Source of the DNA: Luteirhabdus salina
GTDB taxonomy: Bacteria > Bacteroidota > Bacteroidia > Flavobacteriales > Flavobacteriaceae
Length of the DNA: 64,000 nucleotides
Reading direction: 5' to 3'
Assembly (NCBI GenBank): GCA_025384855.1
Contig: JALAHT010000001.1
Span: 124,001-188,000, forward strand
In this document: piece after piece, positions 1-8,434 of the stretch
How positions within the stretch are numbered: the stretch's first letter is position 1
Layout: each line of letters begins with the position of its first letter
Notes under the pieces: generated by a model
The model's database searches: none
The model's input: the letters and a program-made list of their open reading frames with translations, nothing else
Told to the model about the DNA's origin: nothing
Made by a program: the position numbers and the translations under genes

Positions 1-740
1 TGGTTGGCACCAACGCTTCCAGCTCCTTCATTTACGTTTTGACCACAGCTCTGACGGCTGAACCAGTCGGTATGACGGAATCCTACGGAGTGACCAATTT
101 CATGTGTGATAACATGTTCGTTCACATTCGTATCGTATCCATTCAGACCGTAGATCTGAACAAATTTATGCGGTAGTCCGTTGTAGGTTGGAAATCCAGC
201 ACTTCCACCAGCACCACTAGGGTTATTAACCGTATTATCGTATACCACCATATCCTTACTTTGATAATTTGTACCAAAGGTTAAGGTAAAGCTGATGGAT
301 ACTCCGCTTAATCGATTATAATTGTTAACCGCCCATTGTAAGGCTGTTTGCCCTTTACTGGACAACGCCTGGCTTCCACCGGTATATCCGATGATAGATA
401 TATTTCTACCTTGGCTTACTAAGTAATTCGTACTGTATTGACGGTCGCCATCGGCATTTTTAGCCGCTTCGGCCATCTGAAGAAGTTGTTCTTCGGTCAT
501 TACGATGTCCTCTTCAATAAAAACACGCTGCTCGGTGGTTCCATCTGGAAAATGAAACGTACCATAGCGCACAAAGTTATCGTTGAGTTCGAGGGTTCTG
601 ACAGCATCCATTACCGCTTCGGGGATTTCTTGGGTAAGGTTTTGCTCTTCAGATTCTGGGGATTCTTCGTCCTTGGAACAGGACAAGAAGGTTAGGCTAC
701 AGGCAAGCATGCCCATGAGCCCATACTTAATGGTTCTCAT
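1..740 (-). CDS. HEIGH-type zinc metalloprotease lipoprotein (M57-like), 3' part outside the window
   Basis: About 246 codons are visible and the reading frame runs off the left edge. The N-terminus looks like a lipoprotein signal ending in LTFLSC followed by SKDEE, so the protein is probably anchored in the outer envelope. Near the window edge the frame reads HVITHEIGHSVGFRHTDW. This is an extended HExxHxxGxxH zinc site in the HEIGH form known from the Bacteroidota dual-action HEIGH/M57 metallopeptidase family. The start is the ATG at 740, because it directly precedes the lipoprotein signal. Likely role is extracytoplasmic proteolysis. The substrate is unknown and any C-terminal domain cannot be seen. 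Confidence 0.85.
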   Translation of the reverse strand, partial: MRTIKYGLMGMLACSLTFLSCSKDEESPESEEQNLTQEIPEAVMDAVRTLELNDNFVRYGTFHFPDGTTEQRVFIEEDIVMTEEQLLQMAEAAKNADGDRQYSTNYLVSQGRNISIIGYTGGSQALSSKGQTALQWAVNNYNRLSGVSISFTLTFGTNYQSKDMVVYDNTVNNPSGAGGSAGFPTYNGLPHKFVQIYGLNGYDTNVNEHVITHEIGHSVGFRHTDWFSRQSCGQNVNEGAGSVGAN

Positions 741-889
741 AGTTATTAGGTTTGTATTAGTAAATAGTTTGTTAGGTTAACCTGAGATAAAAATAACGAA
801 AAAAATATGAACTATTCAAAAAAATAAAGCATTAATTGTCAATATGACAACAAATGCTTCAAATAATAGCGAAATGTTAATATTGTAAC

Positions 890-1165
890 TTAAACTAACT
901 CAGCGCTTAAGCCAGCATCGAGCAATAAACTACACCTCGGTTTTAAATCGTCATAGGAACCCGTTTTTACGGTGCATTTTCCTTTATAATGGACAATTAT
1001 CGAACATTGCTCGGCTTGTTCGGGAGTGTGGTCGCATACGTGAATCAAGGTATTGATAACGTGGTCGAAGGTATTCACTTCATCATTAAACAATACAATC
1101 TGATTCTCTTTTTGCTCTAGTTCGGCGACCGATGATTCTTCCTGTATTCTCTCTTTCGTACTCAT
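890..1165 (-). CDS. clpS: ATP-dependent Clp protease adaptor ClpS
   Basis: A 91-residue protein starting MSTKER. ClpS binds the ClpA/ClpC N-domain and delivers N-degron substrates. The sequence has the family core: VLFNDEVNTFDHVI, then HVCDHTPEQAEQCSIIVHYKGKC, and a C-terminal hydrophobic strand. The DEVNTFDHV segment forms the N-degron pocket in the family. I chose the ATG at 1165, not an earlier codon, because it overlaps the prmA stop in an ATGA arrangement (1162-1165), which implies translational coupling, and it gives the usual family length. It is the last gene of a tpiA-prmA-clpS run. Confidence 0.95.
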   Translation of the reverse strand: MSTKERIQEESSVAELEQKENQIVLFNDEVNTFDHVINTLIHVCDHTPEQAEQCSIIVHYKGKCTVKTGSYDDLKPRCSLLLDAGLSAELV

Positions 1166-2007
1166 ACTGCTAAAGTTACAAATTTTGCTGCAATCCAATC
1201 GTTTCGTTGTTTATTTCCAACGTATTGAAGTCCGTTCTTATTGCAAACTTCCTTGATATCTTCTAGGTCATCTTTGTAAAAACCACTAAAGTAAATGACA
1301 CCCCCATCCCTTAGACATTTTGAATATGCTGGAATATCCTGTAACAATATATTCTTATTGATGTTTGCGAGGATGATGTCAAATTGCGGATTCGGTGGTA
1401 ATACTGCAGCATCGCCCTGCTTGACCGTGATGTTTTTACAATTATTTAGTTTGATGTTTTCTTCTGAATTCTCTACGCACCAATCGTCAATATCGATGGC
1501 CATTACCTCGGTAGCGCCTTTCAGCTCCGCCATAATTCCCAAAACTGTTGTACCACAGCCCATATCCAACACTTTCTTTCCGGTGAAATCGTCCTTCAAA
1601 ATATACTGCAACATCATGAAAGTGGTTTCATGGTGACCCGTTCCGAACGACATTTTGGGTGAAATAATAATCTCGTAAGGAACATCGAACGATTTATGAA
1701 ACGGAGCTCTGACAGCGCAAATATCGTCAACCGTAATCGGACTAAAATTCTGTTCCCAGGCCTCGTTCCAATTGATTTGCTCTATTTCTGAATGCGAATG
1801 TTGAAAGGTGAACTCCTTAGAATTCAATATTGAAACATCCTTTAGCACGCTATCTGTCCATTCTTCCTTTTGGATATACGCCTGAAGCCCAGTTTCTGTT
1901 TCTACAAAGCTTTCAAAACCTACCTCGGCCAGCTGTGCGATTAATATTTCAACCGCGGGTTGAAGGGGTGTAACAGTGAAATCGTATTCGATATAACTAT
2001 TTGCCAT
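1162..2007 (-). CDS. prmA: Ribosomal protein L11 methyltransferase PrmA
   Basis: A 281-residue class I SAM-dependent methyltransferase that trimethylates ribosomal protein L11. The N-terminal L11-recognition domain (about residues 1-90) is followed by SPKMSFGTGHHETT, the SAM-binding VLDMGCGTTVLGIMAELKGA, and the catalytic motif NPQFDIILANINKN (NxxxN type). Length is typical for Bacteroidota PrmA. It lies 14 nt downstream of tpiA and overlaps clpS by 4 nt, so the three are probably co-transcribed. Confidence 0.95.
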   Translation of the reverse strand: MANSYIEYDFTVTPLQPAVEILIAQLAEVGFESFVETETGLQAYIQKEEWTDSVLKDVSILNSKEFTFQHSHSEIEQINWNEAWEQNFSPITVDDICAVRAPFHKSFDVPYEIIISPKMSFGTGHHETTFMMLQYILKDDFTGKKVLDMGCGTTVLGIMAELKGATEVMAIDIDDWCVENSEENIKLNNCKNITVKQGDAAVLPPNPQFDIILANINKNILLQDIPAYSKCLRDGGVIYFSGFYKDDLEDIKEVCNKNGLQYVGNKQRNDWIAAKFVTLAV

Positions 2008-2021
2008 AGTATTGTGCTGAA

Positions 2022-2777
2022 CTATTTCTGAAATGCGTTGACAATTTTCATGAAGGAATCAACTTTCAACGAAGCACCGCCTATTAATCCGCCGTCCACA
2101 TCTTGCTGTCCGAAGATCTCGGCTGCATTTTCGGGTTTTACACTTCCGCCGTAGAGAATAGCCGTTTCCTTCGCGATGCCATCGGAATAATTCTTGGCAA
2201 TGGTGGAACGAATACTGGCATGCATTTCCTGCGCTTGTGCTGGCGATGCAGTTTCGCCTGTACCAATGGCCCAAACTGGTTCATACGCCACTATAATGTT
2301 CTTGAAACCAACATCTGATAAATGAAACAATCCTTCTTCCAATTGCTTTGAGACCACTTGTTCGTGGGTTCCAGCTTTTCGCTCTTCAAGCGACTCGCCC
2401 ACGCAGAAAATAACGGTCATTTCATTTTCAATAGCCGTATTCACTTTTTCTGAAAGTAAGTCGTCGGTTTCACCAAATTCAGCACGCCGTTCACTATGGC
2501 CAAGAATTACGGTCCGTACCCCAACGCTTTTGAGCATTGCTGCTGAGATTTCACCTGTAAAAGCACCCTTATCCGATTGGTGCATGTTTTGGGCTACTAT
2601 TTCAATAGGATGCTCGCGTGTAGAAGTGAACGCATGATTTAAATTGGTGAAGGCGGGTGCGATCATGACTTCAACGTCCTCAGGAAACACCTGTTTCTTC
2701 AGTTCTTTAAAAAATATTTCCGTTTCCGCGAGGTCGTGGTTCATCTTCCAGTTTCCCGCAACTATTTTCTTTCTCAT
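2022..2777 (-). CDS. tpiA: Triosephosphate isomerase
   Basis: A 251-residue TIM barrel interconverting dihydroxyacetone phosphate and glyceraldehyde 3-phosphate in glycolysis and gluconeogenesis. Diagnostic features are GNWKMN (substrate lysine, residues 8-13), GHSERR (catalytic His, about residue 96), VAYEPVWAIGTG (catalytic Glu, about 168) and the phosphate-binding LYGGSVKPENA near residue 209. Length is typical. It is the first gene of the tpiA-prmA-clpS group, separated by a 326-nt repeat-filled gap from the upstream permease gene. Confidence 0.97.
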   Translation of the reverse strand: MRKKIVAGNWKMNHDLAETEIFFKELKKQVFPEDVEVMIAPAFTNLNHAFTSTREHPIEIVAQNMHQSDKGAFTGEISAAMLKSVGVRTVILGHSERRAEFGETDDLLSEKVNTAIENEMTVIFCVGESLEERKAGTHEQVVSKQLEEGLFHLSDVGFKNIIVAYEPVWAIGTGETASPAQAQEMHASIRSTIAKNYSDGIAKETAILYGGSVKPENAAEIFGQQDVDGGLIGGASLKVDSFMKIVNAFQK

Positions 2778-2970
2778 ATAGTGACTATTTTATCGATTCA
2801 AAGTGAATTACAAAAATACGGAATATTTATGGTGTGGTTTCATAGGAACAAAGACGCAAAGTGGCAGAGAAGAAGAGAATTCAGAATGCAGAATTTTTAG
2901 CAGCTAACAATCATCTTGGAAATATCTGGATATTACTTTCCAATGACTACTAACTATTTTAGGATTTGGT

Positions 2971-3099
2971 GCTGGATGTTGGATGTTGGGTGTTGGGTGT
3001 TGGGTGTTGGGTGTTGGGTGTTTAAAAGATGCTCTCACTCCTTACTACTTACTACTTACTACTTACTACTCACTACTGCCGACTACAGACTACAGACTA
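2971..3099. repeat. Heptamer arrays filling the 2778-3103 gap
   Basis: Between tpiA and the permease gene there are three consecutive 7-nt periodic arrays. The unit GTTGGGT (with earlier GTTGGAT copies) runs from about 2971 to 3021, TTACTAC from about 3041 to 3074, and CAGACTA/CGACTA from about 3080 to 3099. The last array ends 5 nt before the permease stop codon. The remaining sequence (2840-2900) is purine-rich and resembles the repeat regions at 23.4 and 28.9 kb. I see no gene here. Confidence 0.8.
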
Positions 3100-3103
3100 A
3101 AAC

Positions 3104-4177
3104 CTACCGACTAATCTTCGGATCCAGCCAACCGTACACAAAATCGACTAAAATGTTAATGATAATGAATAGGGTTGCAATTACAATTACGGCTCCCATA
3201 ATGACGGGTAAGTCCAAAGTGTTCAGCGCATCGACAATCTCCTTTCCAAGACCGTTCCAACCGAAAATATATTCCACAAAAACCGCTCCTGCCAACATTG
3301 AGGCAAACCAACCCGAAATAGCTGTCACTACTGGATTTAGAGAGTTTTTCAGCGCATGCTTCCGAATAATTCGTGAAAAGCTCAAGCCTTTTGCCTTCGC
3401 CGTTCGGATGTAATCTTGACCCAACACCTCCAACATCGAATTTCGAACCAGTTGTGTTACGACTGCCAAAGGTCGAATTCCCAGTACTACAGCAGGGAGT
3501 ATGAGGTTCTTCCATTGAATATAGGTACCTTCACCAAAATCATCGACCGCATACAAACTTCCCGTCATATTCAGATTGGTGTACTCATGTAATACAAAGC
3601 CAAAAATCCAGGCAAAGAGAATCGCGCTAAAAAAGGAAGGAACACTCATGCCTAAAGTACTGACTAACTGAATGATTTTATCGATCCAACTGTCTTTTGT
3701 CAATACGGAAATAATCCCCAAGAATAATCCCAACGCCATTGCGATAAGGATTGCTGAAACCGCTAACACCATCGTATTGGGAAGCGTTTCGGCAATGACA
3801 GCCGTTACATCCTTTCCACTTTTTTGGAACGATTCGCGCAAATACGGCCATTTTAGGGCCACTTCGGTATCTGAAATCGAGAAGAGAGATACCGCTTGAT
3901 ATTTATCTTCGTCCAAATAGGTGTAGTTGTCTTTATCTTCACTGTGAAGCGAAAGGGGGGATAAATCATTTAAATAATACAAATACTGCTGCCAAACGGG
4001 TTTGTCGAAACCGTACTTCTTCTTCACTACCTGTACTTGTTCCTCTGTCTGATTTTGTCCCAGCATCATTTTAGCAGGATCGCCCGGAAGAATGGTAAAC
4101 AACAAAAAGATGACCGTCACCACCCCAAAGAGTGTTAACAGTGCATACCCTATTTTCTGAAGAAAATACTGCCCCAC
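3104..4177 (-). CDS. ABC transporter permease, OppB/DppB family
   Basis: A 357-residue inner-membrane permease of a peptide/nickel-type ABC importer. The N-terminus reads KIGYALLTLFGVVTVIFLLF then LPGDPAKMMLGQ, the family signature. The C-terminal half carries the permease EAA-type loop (RTAKAKGLSFSRIIRKHALKN), which contacts the ATPase, and about six membrane spans in all. Its start is 2 nt from the stop of the upstream DoxX gene, so the two are co-transcribed. No partner permease, ATPase or binding protein lies nearby, so the rest of the transporter must be encoded elsewhere. Confidence 0.9.
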   Translation of the reverse strand: MGQYFLQKIGYALLTLFGVVTVIFLLFTILPGDPAKMMLGQNQTEEQVQVVKKKYGFDKPVWQQYLYYLNDLSPLSLHSEDKDNYTYLDEDKYQAVSLFSISDTEVALKWPYLRESFQKSGKDVTAVIAETLPNTMVLAVSAILIAMALGLFLGIISVLTKDSWIDKIIQLVSTLGMSVPSFFSAILFAWIFGFVLHEYTNLNMTGSLYAVDDFGEGTYIQWKNLILPAVVLGIRPLAVVTQLVRNSMLEVLGQDYIRTAKAKGLSFSRIIRKHALKNSLNPVVTAISGWFASMLAGAVFVEYIFGWNGLGKEIVDALNTLDLPVIMGAVIVIATLFIIINILVDFVYGWLDPKISR

Positions 4178-4179
4178 AC

Positions 4180-5277
4180 CTACTCTACTGTTAGTTCATC
4201 GGCATCGTTATAATGCAGTTTCTGAAGAATTGTTCCTTTGCTCAATTTTAGCAGACCAGGATTGCTTCGTACGATGGTCTTTAAGGTTGTTTCATCGCAG
4301 AAGTAAAAGTCGAAGTCGAAACCGTATTCCTTTGTCAATACCTCCGTTTTTTTACGACTGGAAGCTGACATCCCAATAATTTTATAGCCTGCTTCCTTTG
4401 CTCTGGTTAGGGCCGCCTTCAGTTTAGGGAACCCGTTCATTTCTGAATTTGAAAGGCTATAGGCAACGACGACAATTAGTTTTTCCTCATTTAGCATTTC
4501 TTCGGTATAGTTCTCGCCATCGCGTTCGATACTGAAATCATGGATGGGTGGTTCATAACCGGCCTGAATTTCTTCTGTCTCCACATCGATGAATTCGCCT
4601 TCCGATTGCGGATATTCGCCATTGGTGGTAATAATTTTTTCTTCACCATTTACCTGAAAACGCCAATTATATTCATAAATAGGCTCTGGTGCGCCTTCGG
4701 GAATGCTCATACCTTCCTGAATATTGGCTCCCACATGATAGGGTCGGAAATCGACCACCGGCAGGTGCTGCAACACATAATAGCCAAAGCCCATACAGCC
4801 GATAAACCCGAGGAATGTGACAAGGGTTCTTACCGCTTTGGTAAAGAAAGGTTCAATATAACTTCTTCCATAGAAAAGAATGAGAATCATGACCAACAAC
4901 ACTACATCCTTGTAGAAGGATTGCCAAGGCGTCAACTTCAACGCATCGCCAAAGCATCCACAGTCGGTCACCTTGTTGAAGTAGGCCGAATAAAACGTTA
5001 AAAAAGTGAAGAAAATAATCATCAATAGCAGGCTCCACAGCGTAAACTTCTTGGCGTAGCCAATGATAAGCATGAGCCCTAGCATGACTTCAAAAATGAC
5101 CACAAACATTGCGATGCCGAGGGCAAACGGCACGAGAAACTCTAAGTTCAATACTTCGGGAGCGAAATAATCCTTCAACTTAAATGAAAAACCGACCGGA
5201 TCGTTCAGCTTTATCATGCCACTGATAATAAAAAAGATACCGACAAATATTCTTAGAAAACCAACGAGTATTCTCAT
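4180..5277 (-). CDS. DoxX-type membrane protein with C-terminal thioredoxin-like region (BT_3928-like)
   Basis: A 365-residue protein. The N-terminal ~150 residues form a four-helix DoxX/MauE-like membrane domain (RILVGFLRIFVGIFFIISG, LMLIIGYAKKFTLWS) with a DCGCFGDALKL cysteine motif. The C-terminal part (about 250-365) is soluble and thioredoxin-like in pattern (EKLIVVVAYSLSNSE, then YKIIGMSAS, then GTILQKLHYND). The layout matches Bacteroidota BT_3928-family proteins. A role in electron transfer or thiol chemistry at the membrane is inferred from DoxX/MauE. It sits between DUF1599 and the permease in one transcription unit. Confidence 0.75.
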   Translation of the reverse strand: MRILVGFLRIFVGIFFIISGMIKLNDPVGFSFKLKDYFAPEVLNLEFLVPFALGIAMFVVIFEVMLGLMLIIGYAKKFTLWSLLLMIIFFTFLTFYSAYFNKVTDCGCFGDALKLTPWQSFYKDVVLLVMILILFYGRSYIEPFFTKAVRTLVTFLGFIGCMGFGYYVLQHLPVVDFRPYHVGANIQEGMSIPEGAPEPIYEYNWRFQVNGEEKIITTNGEYPQSEGEFIDVETEEIQAGYEPPIHDFSIERDGENYTEEMLNEEKLIVVVAYSLSNSEMNGFPKLKAALTRAKEAGYKIIGMSASSRKKTEVLTKEYGFDFDFYFCDETTLKTIVRSNPGLLKLSKGTILQKLHYNDADELTVE

Positions 5278-5347
5278 GTGTTCAAATTAAATTACAAAAT
5301 GTAAAATCCCAATAATCAAATTCCAAATTCCAAAAATTGCTGCTTGC

Positions 5348-5887
5348 TTATCTTCCTTTCAACAAAATAAGAGCAAAAACAGCGTAATTGATCATGTCCT
5401 GATAATTCGCATCGATTCCTTCACTAACCAGCGTTTTGCCTTTATTGTTTTCGATTTGCTTCACCCGAAGCAGTTTTTGAAGGATTAAATCGGTTAACGA
5501 ACTCACGCGCATATCGCGCCATGCTTCACCATAATCATGATTCTTGTCCAACATCAATTTTTTGGTCAGTGCAATCTTTTCATCATACAACTCCACCGCA
5601 TCATCCAGCGAAAGATCAGGCTGTTCTACCACCCCTTTTTCCAATTGAATGAGTGCCATAGCGGAATAGTTGATGATTCCGATAAACTCACTGCTTTCAT
5701 CCTCATCCACTTTCCGTTCAACATTCTGTTGAAGTCCGCGAATACGTTGGGCTTTAATAAAAATTTGATCGGTTAGCGAAGGAAGGCGAAGAATGCGCCA
5801 CGCACTGCCATAATCCTTCATTTTATTGATGAACAGCTCTCTACACTGCGCTATAATTTCGTCGTATTGTTGGGAAGTATCGGCCAT
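5348..5887 (-). CDS. DUF1599 protein with two tandem copies of the domain
   Basis: A 179-residue Bacteroidota protein. The sequence shows an internal duplication: YDEIIAQCRELFINKMKDYG with AWRILRLPSLTDQIFIKAQR near the N-terminus, and YDEKIALTKKLMLDKNHDYG with AWRDMRVSSLTDLILQKLLR in the second half. The DYGxAWR and SLTD motifs recur in both halves. DUF1599 has been proposed to belong to nucleotide-modification-associated domains. No reaction can be assigned from sequence. It is divergent from folP and heads the DoxX/permease run. Confidence 0.8.
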   Translation of the reverse strand: MADTSQQYDEIIAQCRELFINKMKDYGSAWRILRLPSLTDQIFIKAQRIRGLQQNVERKVDEDESSEFIGIINYSAMALIQLEKGVVEQPDLSLDDAVELYDEKIALTKKLMLDKNHDYGEAWRDMRVSSLTDLILQKLLRVKQIENNKGKTLVSEGIDANYQDMINYAVFALILLKGR

Positions 5888-5940
5888 GCCAACTGTAAGA
5901 TTTTGCGTAAATTTCGCTTAAATATATCAAACTAGAAAAT

Positions 5941-6780
5941 TTGAAATCCCTTAACTGTCGCGGTACGCTAATCGATCTTTCCACTCCAAAGGTGATGGGC
6001 ATTATCAATGTTACGCCAGACTCCTTTTACGACGGTGGTACCACTGAAAATATAGACACTATCCTAGAACAAGCTGAGACTATGTTGGATGAAGGCGCTA
6101 CTTTTCTGGATATCGGTGGCTATAGTTCGCGACCGGGAGCTGATGACATTTCTATAAGTGAAGAATTAGAAAGAGTGCTTCCCGCTATTGAAGCGATTTT
6201 GAAACAATTTCCTGATGTTTTCCTTTCTGTTGACACTTTTAGAAGTGAAGTAGCACGTCAGGCGGTTGAAGCCGGCGTCTCTATTGTAAACGACATTTCT
6301 GCTGGGAAGTTGGATGAAAACATGCTAAAAACGGTAGGTTCGCTTCAGGTACCGTATATCGCCATGCATATGAAAGGCACGCCACAGACCATGAAACAGC
6401 AAACCGATTATTCCGATTTGCTGAAAGAAGTGAAGTTTTACTTTTCTGAAAGAATCGCTGCAGCGCGAGACCAAGGTATAAACGACATCATTTTGGATCC
6501 TGGCTTTGGATTTGCAAAGACGATCGCGCAAAACTTTCAGTTGCTGAACCAACTGGAACTATTTGACCTTTTCGGTGTACCGCTTTTGGTCGGAATTTCA
6601 CGAAAATCGACCATCTATAAAACCTTGGATATTTCTGCTAAGGAAGCCTTGAATGGAAGTACTGTGCTTCATACTATTGCATTACAAAAAGGAGCAAATA
6701 TCTTAAGGGTTCACGATGTTCGGGAAGCGATGGAATGCATACAATTAACGCAAGCCGTTCGGCACAATCAGGAATTTTAG
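5941..6780 (+). CDS. folP: Dihydropteroate synthase
   Basis: A 279-residue TIM-barrel enzyme joining 6-hydroxymethyl-7,8-dihydropterin pyrophosphate to p-aminobenzoate in folate synthesis, the sulfonamide target. Signatures are MGIINVTPDSFYDGG (residues 19-33), DIGGYSSRPGAD, VSIVNDISAGKLD, ILDPGFGFAKT and LVGISRKSTI. The start is TTG at 5941: the frame has an in-frame stop at 5908 and no ATG between it and the conserved N-terminus. It is the first gene of a folP-cdaA pair, with cdaA 33 nt downstream. Confidence 0.95.
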   Translation: MKSLNCRGTLIDLSTPKVMGIINVTPDSFYDGGTTENIDTILEQAETMLDEGATFLDIGGYSSRPGADDISISEELERVLPAIEAILKQFPDVFLSVDTFRSEVARQAVEAGVSIVNDISAGKLDENMLKTVGSLQVPYIAMHMKGTPQTMKQQTDYSDLLKEVKFYFSERIAAARDQGINDIILDPGFGFAKTIAQNFQLLNQLELFDLFGVPLLVGISRKSTIYKTLDISAKEALNGSTVLHTIALQKGANILRVHDVREAMECIQLTQAVRHNQEF

Positions 6781-6813
6781 TACTTTTAACCTACGCAACA
6801 AAACCGCTACCGA

Positions 6814-7587
6814 TTGGAATTTCTCGACCTACGTATTATTGATATCATCGACATCGTATTGGTAGCTGTATTGCTATACTACCTCTATCGCCTCATCAAA
6901 GGAACGGTCGCTATCAATATCTTTATCGGGATCGTGATCATTGTCGTAATTTCTGAGCTTACCAAGCTGCTTCAAATGGAGCTGCTAAGTAAAATTCTTG
7001 GTGGATTTTTGGGCGTAGGGATGTTTGCCTTGATCGTGGTCTTTCAGCAGGAAATCAGAAAATTTCTATTGATGTTGGGAAGTACCAATCTAAACGCACG
7101 AAAGCGTTTTTTCAGGCAATTCCGGTTGCTTTCAAAAGAAGCGGGAATCACTACTAATGTGAAGGCAATCGTAGATGCTTGTGAACGCATGGGTAAGAAG
7201 CAAAATGGTGCGTTGATCGTTATTCAGCGAAATAACAGCTTAGATTTTGTGAAGAATACCGGCGATGAAATGAACATCACCATAAACCGTCCGATTATCG
7301 AAAGTATCTTCTTCAAAAACAGCACGCTTCATGACGGGGCGTTGATTATTGAAGAAAACACCATTACGGCAACGCGCGTGATCCTTCCCGTGAGCAATGA
7401 TCGGAATATTCCGTTGCGTTTCGGACTTCGACACCGCGCAGCGGTTGGTATTACGGAAAAGACAGATGCGATTTCCTTGGTGGTTTCTGAAGAAAACGGT
7501 CAAATTTCGTATGTGAAGGATGGCGAATTTGTTTTATTCGAAGATTTAGACGACCTTAAATCCCAAATTGAAGAAGACTTAAGCTAA
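6814..7587 (+). CDS. cdaA: Diadenylate cyclase CdaA
   Basis: A 257-residue membrane enzyme making c-di-AMP from two ATP. Three hydrophobic segments occupy residues 1-80. The DAC (DisA_N) domain follows, with the catalytic LHDGALIIEE (DGA motif) and RHRAAVGITEKTDA (RHR motif). The start is TTG, since the protein aligns with the family from this codon (MEFLDLRIIDIIDIVLV) and no ATG is nearby. The link with folP is common in Bacteroidota. c-di-AMP usually controls potassium, osmotic and envelope balance. Confidence 0.93.
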   Translation: MEFLDLRIIDIIDIVLVAVLLYYLYRLIKGTVAINIFIGIVIIVVISELTKLLQMELLSKILGGFLGVGMFALIVVFQQEIRKFLLMLGSTNLNARKRFFRQFRLLSKEAGITTNVKAIVDACERMGKKQNGALIVIQRNNSLDFVKNTGDEMNITINRPIIESIFFKNSTLHDGALIIEENTITATRVILPVSNDRNIPLRFGLRHRAAVGITEKTDAISLVVSEENGQISYVKDGEFVLFEDLDDLKSQIEEDLS

Positions 7588-7603
7588 CCATTTATCGTAT
7601 TTC

Positions 7604-8434
7604 ATGAATTGTCGGAATTGTAATGCCACAATGGCACCAAACCATGCCTATTGTAGCGACTGCGGCGCCAAGGTTATTGATGAGCGACTGAGCGTCCGTG
7701 GATTTGCAACTGAAACCACCCATGCCTTTTTTAGCTTGGACACGAACAAACCCATCAAGACCTTCGTTTGTTTGTTTACCGATCCAGAGGATGTGATTGG
7801 AGGTTATATTTCGGGAGTTCGTAAGAAATATATCAATCCGTTTGGGTATTTGACCATCGCAATTACACTATTTGGTCTTTTTCTTTTCTTTTTTAAGGAT
7901 AACTATTCACAAGGTATGGAAGCCGTATCGGGAATGACCGCCCAACAGGACTTTCAGTCAGAGTTAAACAGAAGTATCAATGAGTTTGTGCTGAAATACC
8001 AATCGATTATATTTTTTCTCTCTATACCTTTTTTAAGCATTCTTTCCCTACTTACCTTTTATACCCTGAAAAAATATAACTATGCGGAACACTTGGTTAT
8101 TAATATGTATAGCCAAGCGCAGGTATCTATTTTTTCAACGATTTTATACGCAAGTACTGTTTGGTTTCAAGATATTTTCAAGATAGTGGCGTTAATTATA
8201 ACACCCTTAAACATCCTTTATTTTGCCTTTGTATTTAAGAAATTACATGGAATATCTATTGGGGGAATTCTACTGCGAACACTATTGTTCTTAGCATTAT
8301 TGATTCCATTATTTATCGTAGCCGTTATTGTAATGTGGGCTTTCCTGATATTTTCGGGGCAAGTAGATATGGAGCAATTACGTGAAATGCAGCAAGCAGG
8401 ACAGGCAATGGCTATATGGCTTCCTCGGCCATAA
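7604..8434 (+). CDS. DUF3667 membrane protein with N-terminal zinc ribbon
   Basis: A 276-residue protein. Residues 3-20 form a CxxC...CxxC zinc ribbon (CRNC and CSDC). A typical DUF3667 segment follows (FFSLDTNKPIKTF, LFTDPEDVIGGYISGVRKKY), then about five membrane spans. Function is unknown in the family. It lies 16 nt downstream of cdaA and may belong to that transcript. The 3' end overlaps the convergent ABC exporter gene by 23 nt. Confidence 0.85.
   Translation: MNCRNCNATMAPNHAYCSDCGAKVIDERLSVRGFATETTHAFFSLDTNKPIKTFVCLFTDPEDVIGGYISGVRKKYINPFGYLTIAITLFGLFLFFFKDNYSQGMEAVSGMTAQQDFQSELNRSINEFVLKYQSIIFFLSIPFLSILSLLTFYTLKKYNYAEHLVINMYSQAQVSIFSTILYASTVWFQDIFKIVALIITPLNILYFAFVFKKLHGISIGGILLRTLLFLALLIPLFIVAVIVMWAFLIFSGQVDMEQLREMQQAGQAMAIWLPRP

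Noticed and set aside
2971-3021. Telomere-like GTTGGGT array
   Set aside because: Other gaps have unrelated heptamers of the same period, and the array lies between ordinary chromosomal genes.
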